Of a stretch of 64,000 nucleotides of DNA, positions 34,824 to 44,700 are shown piece after piece. Position 1 is the first letter of the stretch. Each line of letters opens with the position of its first letter. Both the position numbers and the translations under genes were made by a program. Source of the stretch: Lactarius indigo (taxonomy: Eukaryota; Basidiomycota; Agaricomycetes; Russulales; Russulaceae); NCBI GenBank assembly GCA_025766275.1, contig JAFKAC010000023.1, positions 372,001 through 436,000 of the forward strand, in the 5' to 3' direction. A model generated the notes under the pieces. The model did not search any database. It was not told the origin of the DNA and worked only from the letters and a program-made list of their open reading frames with translations.

Positions 34824-36904
34824 TTAGAAGGCGGTCCGGTTGAAGTCGGCGTGCGGATACTTGAGTTTGATTTGCTCGATGGCCCACCAGGCAGGGGTGG
34901 CGTAGGTGACGTGGTTGCCGGCGCCTTTAGGCATCCCAGAGTGGAGAATACCGACCATATGACCCTCACCATCAAAGATGAGCGAGCCTGAGTCGCCCTT
35001 GGCGGAAAACGGGCCGGACTGCATATCATAGTTATAGATGGCAAGTTCGATGGACTCAACGCCATGGTCATCGCAAAGGTAGGCCTCCAGGCCGGCGTAG
35101 CGTCCAACCGTGAGGTCTGTGGTGTTACCGTCCTTCATGACGATAAGGCAGGGCTCACCATTTCTGTCAAAACAGTCAGGAACTGCCAGGTGCTCGCGCG
35201 TGACACAACCGTTGATCCTGAACTGGCGATTTGTGGGGTACTTGAACGCCGTCCTACCAGCACTTTGAGGGTAGAACATTTGGGTGAGTTTCCATGGAGT
35301 AAACTTGCCTCCTGAAGATGGTTTTATTAGACGAGGTGATTATGAGAAAGATGAGGCAAAACGCACCTAGGTCGACGACGTTGCCCTTGAACTGGGCCCT
35401 GAACCTCGCTGCGTCAACCTCGAATGTGCCAATGTCCTTGGTGTACTTGTGACCCTGGACATCGACGGAGATCTTGGGAGCCCAATCGACGTGGCCGATG
35501 TTTCGGCGCGTAATATCACCCCACTGGCTGATGGTGTCCTTGTAGAAGGCCTCGAGTACGCCGGTATCCTTCTTTATTTTGGCCAACTCCTTCCGCTTAG
35601 CCTCCACGGCCGCTTCGTCCTCCGCTGCCTCGTCCGGGTTCTCGCTCTTCGGCTTTGCCTTCAACTCAACAACCTCCCTAGCCAAGATGTCGGCGTCAAT
35701 TCCGTAGCCACTGACGTGGTCCTTGATCTCGTCGAGGCCGCGCTGGAATCGACGGAACCCGGCAAGTCGAACGTGACAGGGAAATGCGCCAGCACCCTTG
35801 AACTCGTACTCGACGGTGGTGTCCCGACGGAGAACGTGGCAGTTGCTAATGCCAAAGACCTTGGCGCTAGGGGCGCCGTGCTTGTCCTTGTTCTCGTGGA
35901 AGAACAGTGTGACGCTACCCTGAGCATCAGCAGGCTCCCCCTCCTCGGTGGCGATAGGCATGCCGAGTGCAGCAGTGAGGAAGCGACGGACATAGTAGGT
36001 GGGGTCGATGTCGTCGGGGACGCGCAGAAGGTGTGGACCTGACAGCTTCTCTACAGCTCCCTCGTACCATTCGACCACTGCACCCTCGACTCCATTGGCC
36101 TTGAGAAGAGCGAGAATGTTTGGGGAAGCGTCGTGTGCGTTCTCGGCGGTGGTGGTAGTAGGATGAGTCGCAATCCAAATCACGATGGGACCGAGAGTGT
36201 CCTTCCCATCCTCGCCGTGGGTAACGAAACGAGCTGCCTTGATGGCCGAGTAGCGAATATTCTGACCTTTCAAGAGCTCACAGATCTGGGGAGCAACAGT
36301 GTCCCAGACGGCGTTGAGCGGTGTGTTGAAGACTCCATAGACGGTCTTGGTGTAGAAATGAGGGAATCTGCCCTTGGGGATGGGGAAGGGATTTTCAAGA
36401 AGATCCGAGCGGTAGAGGAGCTCAGGATGGTTGGGAGAGATACCGTTGTAGTAGGTAGTCCTCTCCCAGTCCGAGAGAACGTATGGGGCGACAGCGGTGG
36501 CATCCGAGGCGATGTAGGAAGACGCCTTGCTAAGGGTTGTCAAGGCGGGTGAGAGAGGGGACTTGTGATAGCTCGAGTAGTTCATGCACTCGAGCGTGAA
36601 CAGGGACAGATCTAAACGCGAAGTGGTAAGTGTGGTACAGACGCAGAAAGAAGGCAAGGGACTCGCCTAGGAGTTCGGGGTGCTCCGTCATCGTCTCCAT
36701 TACCTGTACGACTAACCCGGAAACGCCTACAAGGGAGATGGTAAGTGTGAGATAGGTGTGCAAAATGACTAGTAAGGGACTTGCCGTCGCCCCGAAGACC
36801 AGCTGCATCTAATTCCTCATTGGTGAATGGAAAAACTTCTAAAGAAATGCTGATAAGTGGGATAGACGAGGGAAAAAACGGTATCACTCACTCGGAGGAT
36901 CCAT
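34824..36904 (-). CDS. Trypsin-like (GDSGS) protein, conserved in Agaricomycetes
   Basis: The start ATG at 36904 opens MDPP, and short exons then encode VFPFTNEELDAAGLRGDGKS, VVQVMETMTEHPELL and DLSLFTLECMNYSSYH, followed by a long exon to 35367, an intron at 35312-35366 (GT-AG), and a last exon 35311-34824. The intron before DLSLF appears to use a GC donor (gcgagt). The N-terminal two thirds is a domain I know from many mushroom-lineage proteins (YNGISPNHPELLYRSDLL, RYSAIKAARFVTHGEDGKD). The C-terminal third looks like a chymotrypsin-fold protease: FGISNCHVLRR holds the candidate His and SAKGDSGSLIFD the Ser. The acid residue is not identified. A Lys/Glu-rich helical linker lies between. No signal peptide is seen. 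Substrate and role are unknown. Confidence 0.75.
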
Positions 36905-37080
36905 ATTCGATGTGTTGACATAGGTAGACGAGAGGGTGAGATGAGGGGTAGAGTTATAACTGAAGTTGATGTCATCGTTTTCCCCTCTGTTTATATAATT
37001 CTTTGTTCCATGCATACCCACTACCGCACCCCCTAACGATCACGTTGCCGTCCCACCAATCTCCGTGCTACAGCAGGTGA
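36905..37080. other. Short promoter-side spacer of the protease-like gene
   Basis: No coding sequence seen. A tatataattc stretch near 36990 could be a TATA-like element for the minus-strand gene, at low confidence. Confidence 0.3.
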
Positions 37081-38265
37081 TCAGAACAATTTGATCACAC
37101 AGCACCTCGTCATAGAATACACAACTGGTATTATGAAGGGTAGGACTCGATTCTTTTTTCGAACTCCTATTGTGTCGACAATGGTCACAGGGCAACCAGA
37201 TTCCCGGCGAATAGCGATGAACCCGTCAATGAACGACATTGGTTGGTCTTCTAAGCAGAGCAAGTCAAGGGCTGACAACACTTCATGTAGTTGTCACCCC
37301 GGCGATGTTTTCAAGTGCATGGGAAACGTGTCCCGGGAATGTTGCAGCCACAAACAGAGTCCGCACGGAAGAGAATGGGCGGAGTAGTTGCAGCCATTCG
37401 ATATCATCCAGACCCTCCATTGAGGACGAGAGTTCTGGTATGAGCGTCTCAGAATTTATCGCGAAATAGATTGTGTCGGAGAGTATTGGAGAAAACCGGC
37501 TGAGCACGCAAGTCAATTGCAAAAATATCCGGTCCATCCCATGGCATAGAAAGTGAACATAAATACCGGTTTCAGGCCGCAGACGTTTAATGTCATCACC
37601 AGTGGCACCACCAATCCATAAGTTGACGGCACCTTCATCTGGCAATGCTTAGACAGGGTTCGCTTGAGATTTTCTGAGTGACTAACGAGATCGGAGAGCT
37701 GAGGCACTTCGCCGAAGTCAACGACGGCCTCATCCAAATGATTTCTTTTGATGGAGCGAGTGCCACAAAGTCCTCCAAATACTCGCAAACATTGGAGAAG
37801 ATGAAGTGATCGAGAGCAGGAAGGACGGTCCGTGTCTGTGTCATGATTTGATCAGGGAGGGAATCCGGCGGTAGGATTTCAATCTCGAGGAGTTTGAGCT
37901 GCGGCAACACTGCCAAATATGCAACCACCAGTCTTGGGTATGTCGCAAAGTCTGAGCGTGACGAGATCACTGGCCGACAAAGAAGCGTCGGTAATGCCGG
38001 AAACGGGACCCCACAAATTCGATTTCCTCAGGCTGTAAACACAGTGCGGACCCTGCCAGGAATCCGCTGGGAATGACTGGCACATTTTCGTCCTCGGAGG
38101 AAATCGAAAGGTGCGTCAGCAGTGCACCCTGCACTAGCCGCGATTTGTTGTGTAAAGCCCGACACGACACACGCGATCGGAATGTTCAAGCGTAGCGATG
38201 ACATTGTCTTCATCGTTAGGTGCAATGGTGTGCCAATCAGAAAGGCCATATTGCATCACGATAGA
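37081..38265 (-). pseudogene. F-box/LRR-type protein relic 1
   Basis: Scattered minus-strand frames match the C-terminal half of the large basidiomycete F-box family: THLSISSEDENVPVIPS, LAVLPQLKLLEIEILPPDS, RTVLPALDHFIFSNVCEYLEDFVA, RFSPILSDTIYFAINSETL, EGLDDIEWLQLLRPFSSVRTLF and SFIDGFIAIRRESGCPVTIV. They lie in order but in different frames, with stops between, and no F-box is visible at the 5' end. These proteins would normally be substrate receptors of SCF ubiquitin ligases. The 3' end is nearly identical in arrangement to 40911-41330 and 50462-50930. Confidence 0.65.
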
Positions 38266-38289
38266 GGCCTCAGTACATGTGTTAGGTGG

Positions 38290-38500
38290 ATATTACTAGT
38301 CCCAGATTCGCTAGGCTCGATATCACACAGCAGCCCGACATAGCTTATCAGCCGGGAACATTTCCGGGCCTCGCCAACAACAAAGGCAAGGCGGTAGTCC
38401 CACACTAGTCACTACTGTAGTGAAGTTGGCTGGTAGCCGCTAGTAGTAAGTTAGCCCGCTAGTGATATCAAGGCGGTGTAAGGACTGATATACTTTGACG
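38290..38500. repeat. Duplicated intergenic block, second copy at about 52115-52310
   Basis: The tract agcttatcagccgg...ttttccgggcc-type, ccacactag.c.ctactgtagtg, gctggc.ggtag.ccgc, aaggcggtgta.ggactgata is shared in the same order between the two sites with scattered differences. It is part of the larger duplication that also carried F-box tails and EH copies. Confidence 0.7.
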
Positions 38501-38550
38501 CGTTGACGCGGCCCGGCAGCTCGTGAGACTCCCGATCATGATCTGACATT

Positions 38551-38632
38551 TGTGACCTTTGACCCGAGTCAAGTGACCCGGACTGACCCGGCCGATTATG
38601 ACCCAACTGACCTCGAGTCAGATTGACCCGTA
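38551..38632 (+). promoter_or_regulatory. Cluster of TGACC(C) words upstream of EH11
   Basis: Within about 80 bp there are seven TGACC or TGACCC words (for example tttgacccgag, aagtgacccgg, actgacccgg, tatgaccc, actgacc, attgacccg). The cluster lies about 165 bp upstream of the EH11 start. It could be a binding-site cluster or simply a degenerate tandem repeat. No such cluster is seen before the other copies. Confidence 0.35.
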
Positions 38633-38795
38633 CAACACTGTTTGCAAGCGCCAGAAGCTACGCCATAACGCCACATTATCACATTATCATCGCTACAGTA
38701 ATGGAACCGCATCCCCATTTCTCGTGTTGCATTCGAACCACTCACGCCTTCCACAATTTTAACCCATCGCCTACACGCCCTACGATCTTCCAGCC

Positions 38796-40330
38796 ATGAC
38801 CTCCGAGCAACCCTTCAAAATTGCCGTCCCAGATGACGCCCTCGCCCTACTCAAGCGCAAGCTCGATGATACTCGCTTCCCAGACGAAGTCAACGCCGCC
38901 GAGTGGGCCTACGGCGCGCCGCTCGCCGACATCAAGCGGCTCGTCAGCAGGTGGAAGGACGGGTACAACTGGCGCACCCACGAGCTCGAGCTGAATGCGC
39001 TCCCCATGTTCACGCGCACCATCGGGGTGGATGGGTTCGGCGAGCTGAGCGTCCATTACGTGCACCAGCGGAGTGCCACCCAGGGCGCAATCCCGCTTCT
39101 ATTAGTCCACGGTTGTACGTCAATCTCCCATTTTTATACCCTCGAGTCATTGTATGGTGCATAGGGCCAGGAAGCTTCTTCGAGGTGACGAAGATATTGC
39201 CGCTCCTGACGGCGGTTTCTGCTGATCACCCATCGTTCCACGTTGTTGCGCCAAGCATTCCTGGGTTTGCGTGGTCGGAAGGGCCGCTAGAGAAAAGCTT
39301 TCGTCCAGAGCATTACGCTGAGGTGAGCGACATTTAGCTCGGTGATCTCCCGTGTGTGCTCATGTTCAACCCAGCTCTTCAATAAGTTGATGATCTCGCT
39401 GGGATACTCCGAATATGTGACGCAAGGTGGAGACTGGGGCCACCTCGTAAGAGCTCCATATTATAGGTAGCACATCGGCAACTTGAAATCCATTACAGTT
39501 GACACTTACCGCGGCTTCCAAATACGGTCCTAAACACGTCAAGGCGTCTCACTCAAATATGCCCATGTAAGCCGCCCTAACGGCACGCCAACTCGTTCTC
39601 ATCGTCTTCTCTCCATAAAAAGATGTGACCCGCCCAGCTTCCGTGAAAGTCCCATCACGATGCTGAAGTATCTGATCTCGTCCTTCACGGCGCGCGAGCG
39701 ACAGTCCGCCGCACAGACCGAGAGCTTCTTCAAGAACGGCAGTGGCTACTCAGCCGAACAGTCCACCAAGCCACAGACACTCGGATTCAGCCTGGCCGAC
39801 TCGCCCGTCGGCCTTCTCGCGTGGATATACGAGAAGCTCGTCACGTGGACAGACGCGTACCCGTGGACCGACGACGAAGGTGTGCATCACCCTACTACTA
39901 GTGTGTCTCGTGCCCCAAACCTAACCGAACTGGTTTTTGCAGTGCTCACGTGGGTCTCGATTTATTGGTTCTCGCGCGCTGGGCCCGCAGCGTCCGTCCG
40001 GATCTACTACGAGTTCGCGCATACGGACAAAGGGGTCCTATTCCCCAAAACATCCGTCCCAGTCGGTCTGTCCTTCTTCCCCAAGGAACTTATGCAATTT
40101 CCCAGAGTGTGAGTCTCTTTTTTTTTGCAGTTTTATTTGGGGGACTTATGACGGAGGGGGAGAGTAGTTGGTTGCGTGCGCAGGGAAAGATCGTGTTTGA
40201 GTCGGAGCACGAGGTCGGCGGGCATTTCGCGGCGTATGAGCAGCCCGAAGCGCTCGTCGCGGACCTCCGGAAGATGTTCGGCAAATCTGGACCCGCGGCC
40301 GGCGTCGTCCCGGGATATACCGGCTATTGA
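38796..40330 (+). CDS. Epoxide hydrolase EH11, intact, 7 exons
   Basis: Exons: 38796-39114, 39165-39322, 39375-39446, 39499-39566, 39623-39879, 39943-40108, 40168-40330; 400 residues, all introns GT-AG. EHN at the N-terminus, HGWPG-type oxyanion segment, GGDWGH nucleophile segment (D179), lid Tyr in GYSAEQ (Y248), RIYYE, FFPKEL and GGHFAAYE (H366) are all kept. It is the most divergent intact copy and groups with EH6 and EH12 ([24 protein letters not shown] end). Its leader differs from the shared upstream block of EH1-EH4 and EH7-EH9, so it may be regulated differently. The last intron contains a T-run. Confidence 0.93.
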
Positions 40331-40910
40331 TCGGAGAGAATGAATAGTCCGCGGACTGTCAACAATTCGGTTAGGATTATGGCCTATTTTTGCCTGATGT
40401 AAATGTAGAAAAGCGCTCGCATGTACCCGAATCGAAGCATCCTCCTCTCATGTGCTTTCAAAGTCTTTTCCGTCTACAAAAATTGATGTTCTGATTACTT
40501 TTATTCTTGCTCGCGTTCTTCTCGACTTCCTACTCGACTTCACGTATATTTACATACCGGTCTTGCGGTGCTACGACCAACCATTGTAGCCCCACTTCCT
40601 GCAGGAAATCCAATTGTCGGCCTCACCTCCATTGGGCCCCAGGAAACTGAAGGCGTTCATCTATCCAAACTCTTGGTTAGTGGTGTGCCTGTGGAGTAGC
40701 TTGTTTCCCACTGCAATCGTTGGGCAACAAGTAACCCCGGGCTCAAGCCTGACCCTGTTAGTTCCCGTCACACCTTTTTCGACAATGTGCATCGTTTCTG
40801 GATTCATTTTTTGTTCGCTAAGACGGCTATATGTATGCCGTTGCCATTAATAGTGTTCGCACAGGGTCGTGTCCAAGGCCGGCCACGACATGGCCCATTG
40901 TTTGATAGTG
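40331..40910. repeat. 3' flank of EH11, duplicated behind EH12
   Basis: Shared with 49692-50400: caacaattcggttaggattatgg, taaatgtagaaaagc, cttgctcgcgttcttct, and before the F-box tail a cagggtcgtgtcc.aggc.ggccacgaca piece. No gene. Confidence 0.65.
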
Positions 40911-41714
40911 CTATGGCAGTATTTCTTCGAACTCCTTTTTTGTGCTAACGATGGTCACGGGGCGACCAGAGTCCTGGTGAACAGAGATGAACTTGTCAAT
41001 GGATGGCGTTGGTCGGTCCTCTAAGCAAAGCAAGTCAAGGGTTGGCAACACTTCCGTGACCATCATCCCAGTGATGTCTTCGAGTGCACGGGAAACGTGT
41101 CCCGTGAATATCGCAGCCACAAACAGAGTCCGTATGGAGGAGAATGGACGGAGGACTTGGAGCCATTCGATATCGTCCAGACCCTCCGTTGAGGATGAGA
41201 GTTCGGGTACGAACGTCTCAGAATTTATGGCGAAATGTATTATATCGGAGAGTATTGGAGAAAACCAGCTGAGCAGGCGAGTCAAGTGCAAAATTTTCCG
41301 GTCTATCCCTTCGCATAGAAAGTAAACATATGTAAAACCTTGTTGTATTGCGAAGTTAGAAAAAGGCTCTTTGTCACACCTGCCCACCAACGTTGTGTCC
41401 GGGTTTAATTTGTGGCTGACTACTTTCCAAAAGTGGAGGGAAGTGCACGTGAGTGGCCTTGCCTCTTCAGTGGAACAGAGTTCCACATCTCCCAGAATAG
41501 GACCTTGACTAAGCGTGGCCATCTGATCCAGTGGTCCCGTCTGACTGAGTGATCTGGCATAATGATTGGTCCACATTGACAACACCGTGGGATTAGTTGG
41601 GTGCATAGCCCGGCTATTCTGGCGCAATATGATTGGCGAGTAGTCCTGACTCTCACCCCATTTTCCTACCGCACGTGTAATATGGCCACTGCGAAACGCG
41701 TGAAGATCAGGCAA
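40911..41714 (-). CDS. 267-residue ORF: F-box-family C-terminal tail joined to unrelated N-terminal half
   Basis: Residues from about 130 to the end match the tail of the F-box relic at 37.1 kb (LSWFSPILSDIIHFAINSET, EGLDDIEWLQVLRPFSSIRT, GHVSRALEDITG, SIDKFISVHQDSGRPVTIV). Residues 1-130 do not resemble F-box proteins and have no motif I know. The frame stays open across the join. It may be a chimeric ORF made when an F-box gene 3' end was copied here, and expression is uncertain. The next gene starts about 40 bp away, divergently. Confidence 0.45.
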   Translation of the reverse strand: MPDLHAFRSGHITRAVGKWGESQDYSPIILRQNSRAMHPTNPTVLSMWTNHYARSLSQTGPLDQMATLSQGPILGDVELCSTEEARPLTCTSLHFWKVVSHKLNPDTTLVGRCDKEPFSNFAIQQGFTYVYFLCEGIDRKILHLTRLLSWFSPILSDIIHFAINSETFVPELSSSTEGLDDIEWLQVLRPFSSIRTLFVAAIFTGHVSRALEDITGMMVTEVLPTLDLLCLEDRPTPSIDKFISVHQDSGRPVTIVSTKKEFEEILP

Positions 41715-41750
41715 ACATACTTGAATGCGTGTGTAGATAACCTTTAGCCA

Positions 41751-44700
41751 ATGATCTCTCTACTAATAGGACCCATTACTCCAGACCGGGTCCCTCAGGG
41801 TCGCGAGATACTGGAGAAAGCTTGGGAGAAAGGTGCGTCTATCACTTCTTTTCTGTTTTTGTTTTCGCTCAAGAACCGATACGACAGTGCTCAATTCGCT
41901 GGATCACAGGGAAGCTTATCTCAGCTACGCGTTAGTGTGACTGGTGTGTGCTTAATCCAAAATCGTGGATGCCTTGATTAGTTTCTAATCTCTGGTCAGT
42001 TCTCCGAGCGGACAATATCCCCGATAGAAGGAAAAAGATTCGACTCAAGAGGCTTTTCGTTACTGTATCCAACCGAGAGACAACGGCGAAGACAGAAAGC
42101 GTACAGGTTGAGGGGCAGACGGTGAAATGGGACCAGAAGCTTGACGCCTTGTAAGACTTACCATTTTCACCCTTGTTTTTGACTGAAAGTTTTCTCAGTC
42201 TTGTACAGTCGTCTTCACGTCTTATACTTCGTCTCTATGCCAAGCGGTTGACACACCCCGATGTCCTTATCGGCACGCAAGAGGCCCTGATACCTCACAC
42301 ATCCCAAAGTGGTTTGTCTTCGCTCGGATCTCCCGTTCGTTCAACCTAACGTCTCCCGTCAAGATCTTCCTATCATTTTCAAAAAAAGCAAGGGGGGAGA
42401 GGACGAGTCGATGCAGCCAATCACGCTCTACTTAACGATCACTGTGTCCGCGAACATGGCCTCTTCGATCTCACTCAATAATACCCCTGAAATACCAACT
42501 AAAGCGCACATTCCCGCTGCAGAAACTACTATGCAATCAACGGTCCAAGGCTTCGGGAAACCCATCCGACGCACCGCCCCCGAACCTCTTTTACCCTTGC
42601 CAGTGCCGGGTTACCTTCCCGTCGAGACTGGCACTCTTATGACACATAGACAGGCAGAGGTGTCGCACACCGAGAACGCTCGGATTGCTCTCCGTCGTAC
42701 CGATAAAGCGAAGAAACCGTTTGACCGAACGAATATGTGGGAAAGGGCTGTTCGGAGAATCAAGTGGGTGATGGACACTTTAAGCCCAATTGCGGAGGTG
42801 CGTGTAATACCCATTCGGCCTCTCTTTGACTGAGTTGACTTTTACTCTTAGCTCCACCCGTTCGCAAAAATGACATATGGATTAGTTTCAGCGATCCCCA
42901 GGGTGCGTCCGTTTGCGTCATTCCCGAAACACACACTTATTCCACGTTTATCTGGATGATAGACACTCTTAGAACAGTATCAACGTGACGACAATGTCCG
43001 ATCCCTACTCGAAGCCATTCACGACGCGTTTGATTTCGCGCAGCATGAAGACACTTTGAAGTCTATCAAGCCCGACTCCAAGCAGTCCAAAATCCTCACT
43101 CTCATGCTACAGGATGTTTGCAATTGCTGTGACTTTGTTCAATCGTATGCAAAGGATACGCAATTCTGTACGTCGTCTTTACCTAGTTCATTGGCAAGGG
43201 TAAACACGTGATCTTTAGGGAAGCGGACGTTGAAGAACATGGGCGGCGGAGCCGAGAAAAAGACCCAGGACTTGTCGACTGCCCTTGTCCAACATCGAAG
43301 GGCTTTTCTGGACCAGGCTACCCTCACTATAGAGATAACTGCGTTCCAGATTCTGGACGGCGTGGGAATACTCTCCGCCAAGGTGGACTGGATATCCACT
43401 CAACTCAAGTGGGTGTCAAGACAGGTTCCGGACGCTGGTACGTAGTCTTGATAGCTTGTTGATCATCGATCTAATGGTCGTCATAGAACTGGACGCGAAA
43501 ATCAGAGAAATCCCTTACGGCACACGCTCGCGATTCGCACCCGACAAGGGCTGTCTTATGGGAACACGCACGTACTTCCTGGACTTCATTGTCAATTGGA
43601 TAAACGATCCCGCTTCGGAGCGCAGTCTCGTCCTTTTCGGGCAAGCAGGCACGGGAAAGTCATCGATCGCGCATGAGATCGCTCGTCGCTTCGACAAAAT
43701 GCATCGTCTTACGTCGTCCTTTATCTTTTCGCGAAAAGAGCACTCCAAACGGGAGGTTTATCACTTGTTCACGACTCTTGCTCGCGATCTCTCCGATCGT
43801 TATCCTTCGTTCAAGACCGCGCTCGGAAGGATCGTAAAGAATAACTCTTCTCTCCGAACTGGAACACGTGACTATGGCACCCTGTTTGAATCCCTCATCC
43901 TCGAACCGCTCAAGGGTCTGCACATCGTCGGTCCTATTCTCGTTGTCATTGATGCATTGGACGAGAGTGGGGATGTGACTGGTGGAAATAGCTTACACAC
44001 ATTTCTCGCTAAAGCCCTCGCTAAACTCCCATCCCATTTCCGTGTGCTTATCACCTCGCGACCTGAGCACGATATGGAATCTACGTTCGTTAGAGCGTCG
44101 TCAGTCCGCATCATACACATGGACGAGCGTGGGCTGGCTACTAAAACGCACGACGATATTATCTCCTATCTTCGGGAGAAGCTCCCTTCGGAGGAGTTCA
44201 GAAAGTATGGCAACGCACTCGCAATAAAGGCAGAGGGATTATTTCAGTGGGCAGCGGTTGCCTGCGGATACATCCTTAAACCTCCCGCTTCCTTTGGTTT
44301 TAGCAAGAAGAAGTGCATAGAGCATCTTCTGAGACTCACTGCAGATGACCATAGGCAAGACCCGTTGGACGAGCTGTACAAAGAAGTTTTAGAGGGATAC
44401 TTTACTCATCAAGAAGCGCGAATTCTGTTTCGTTCTGTCATAGGGCAACTTATCACTGCGTTTGAACCGCTTTCCATTCGCTCCCTGACCACTTTGCGAT
44501 ACCACGCTTCCAATGACGACGATCATGATTCTGTTGTTGAAATGCTCCGTCACCTCGGCTCATTGCTGAGTAATGTCAATTCGGCCAATCAAAACCTTCC
44601 TATGCTTCCTCTCCATACATCGTTTCGCGACTTCCTCACAAGTGAAGAGAAAAGCGGCGATTTTTGCGTTCACCTTCACGATGCCCACGATCAATTGGCG

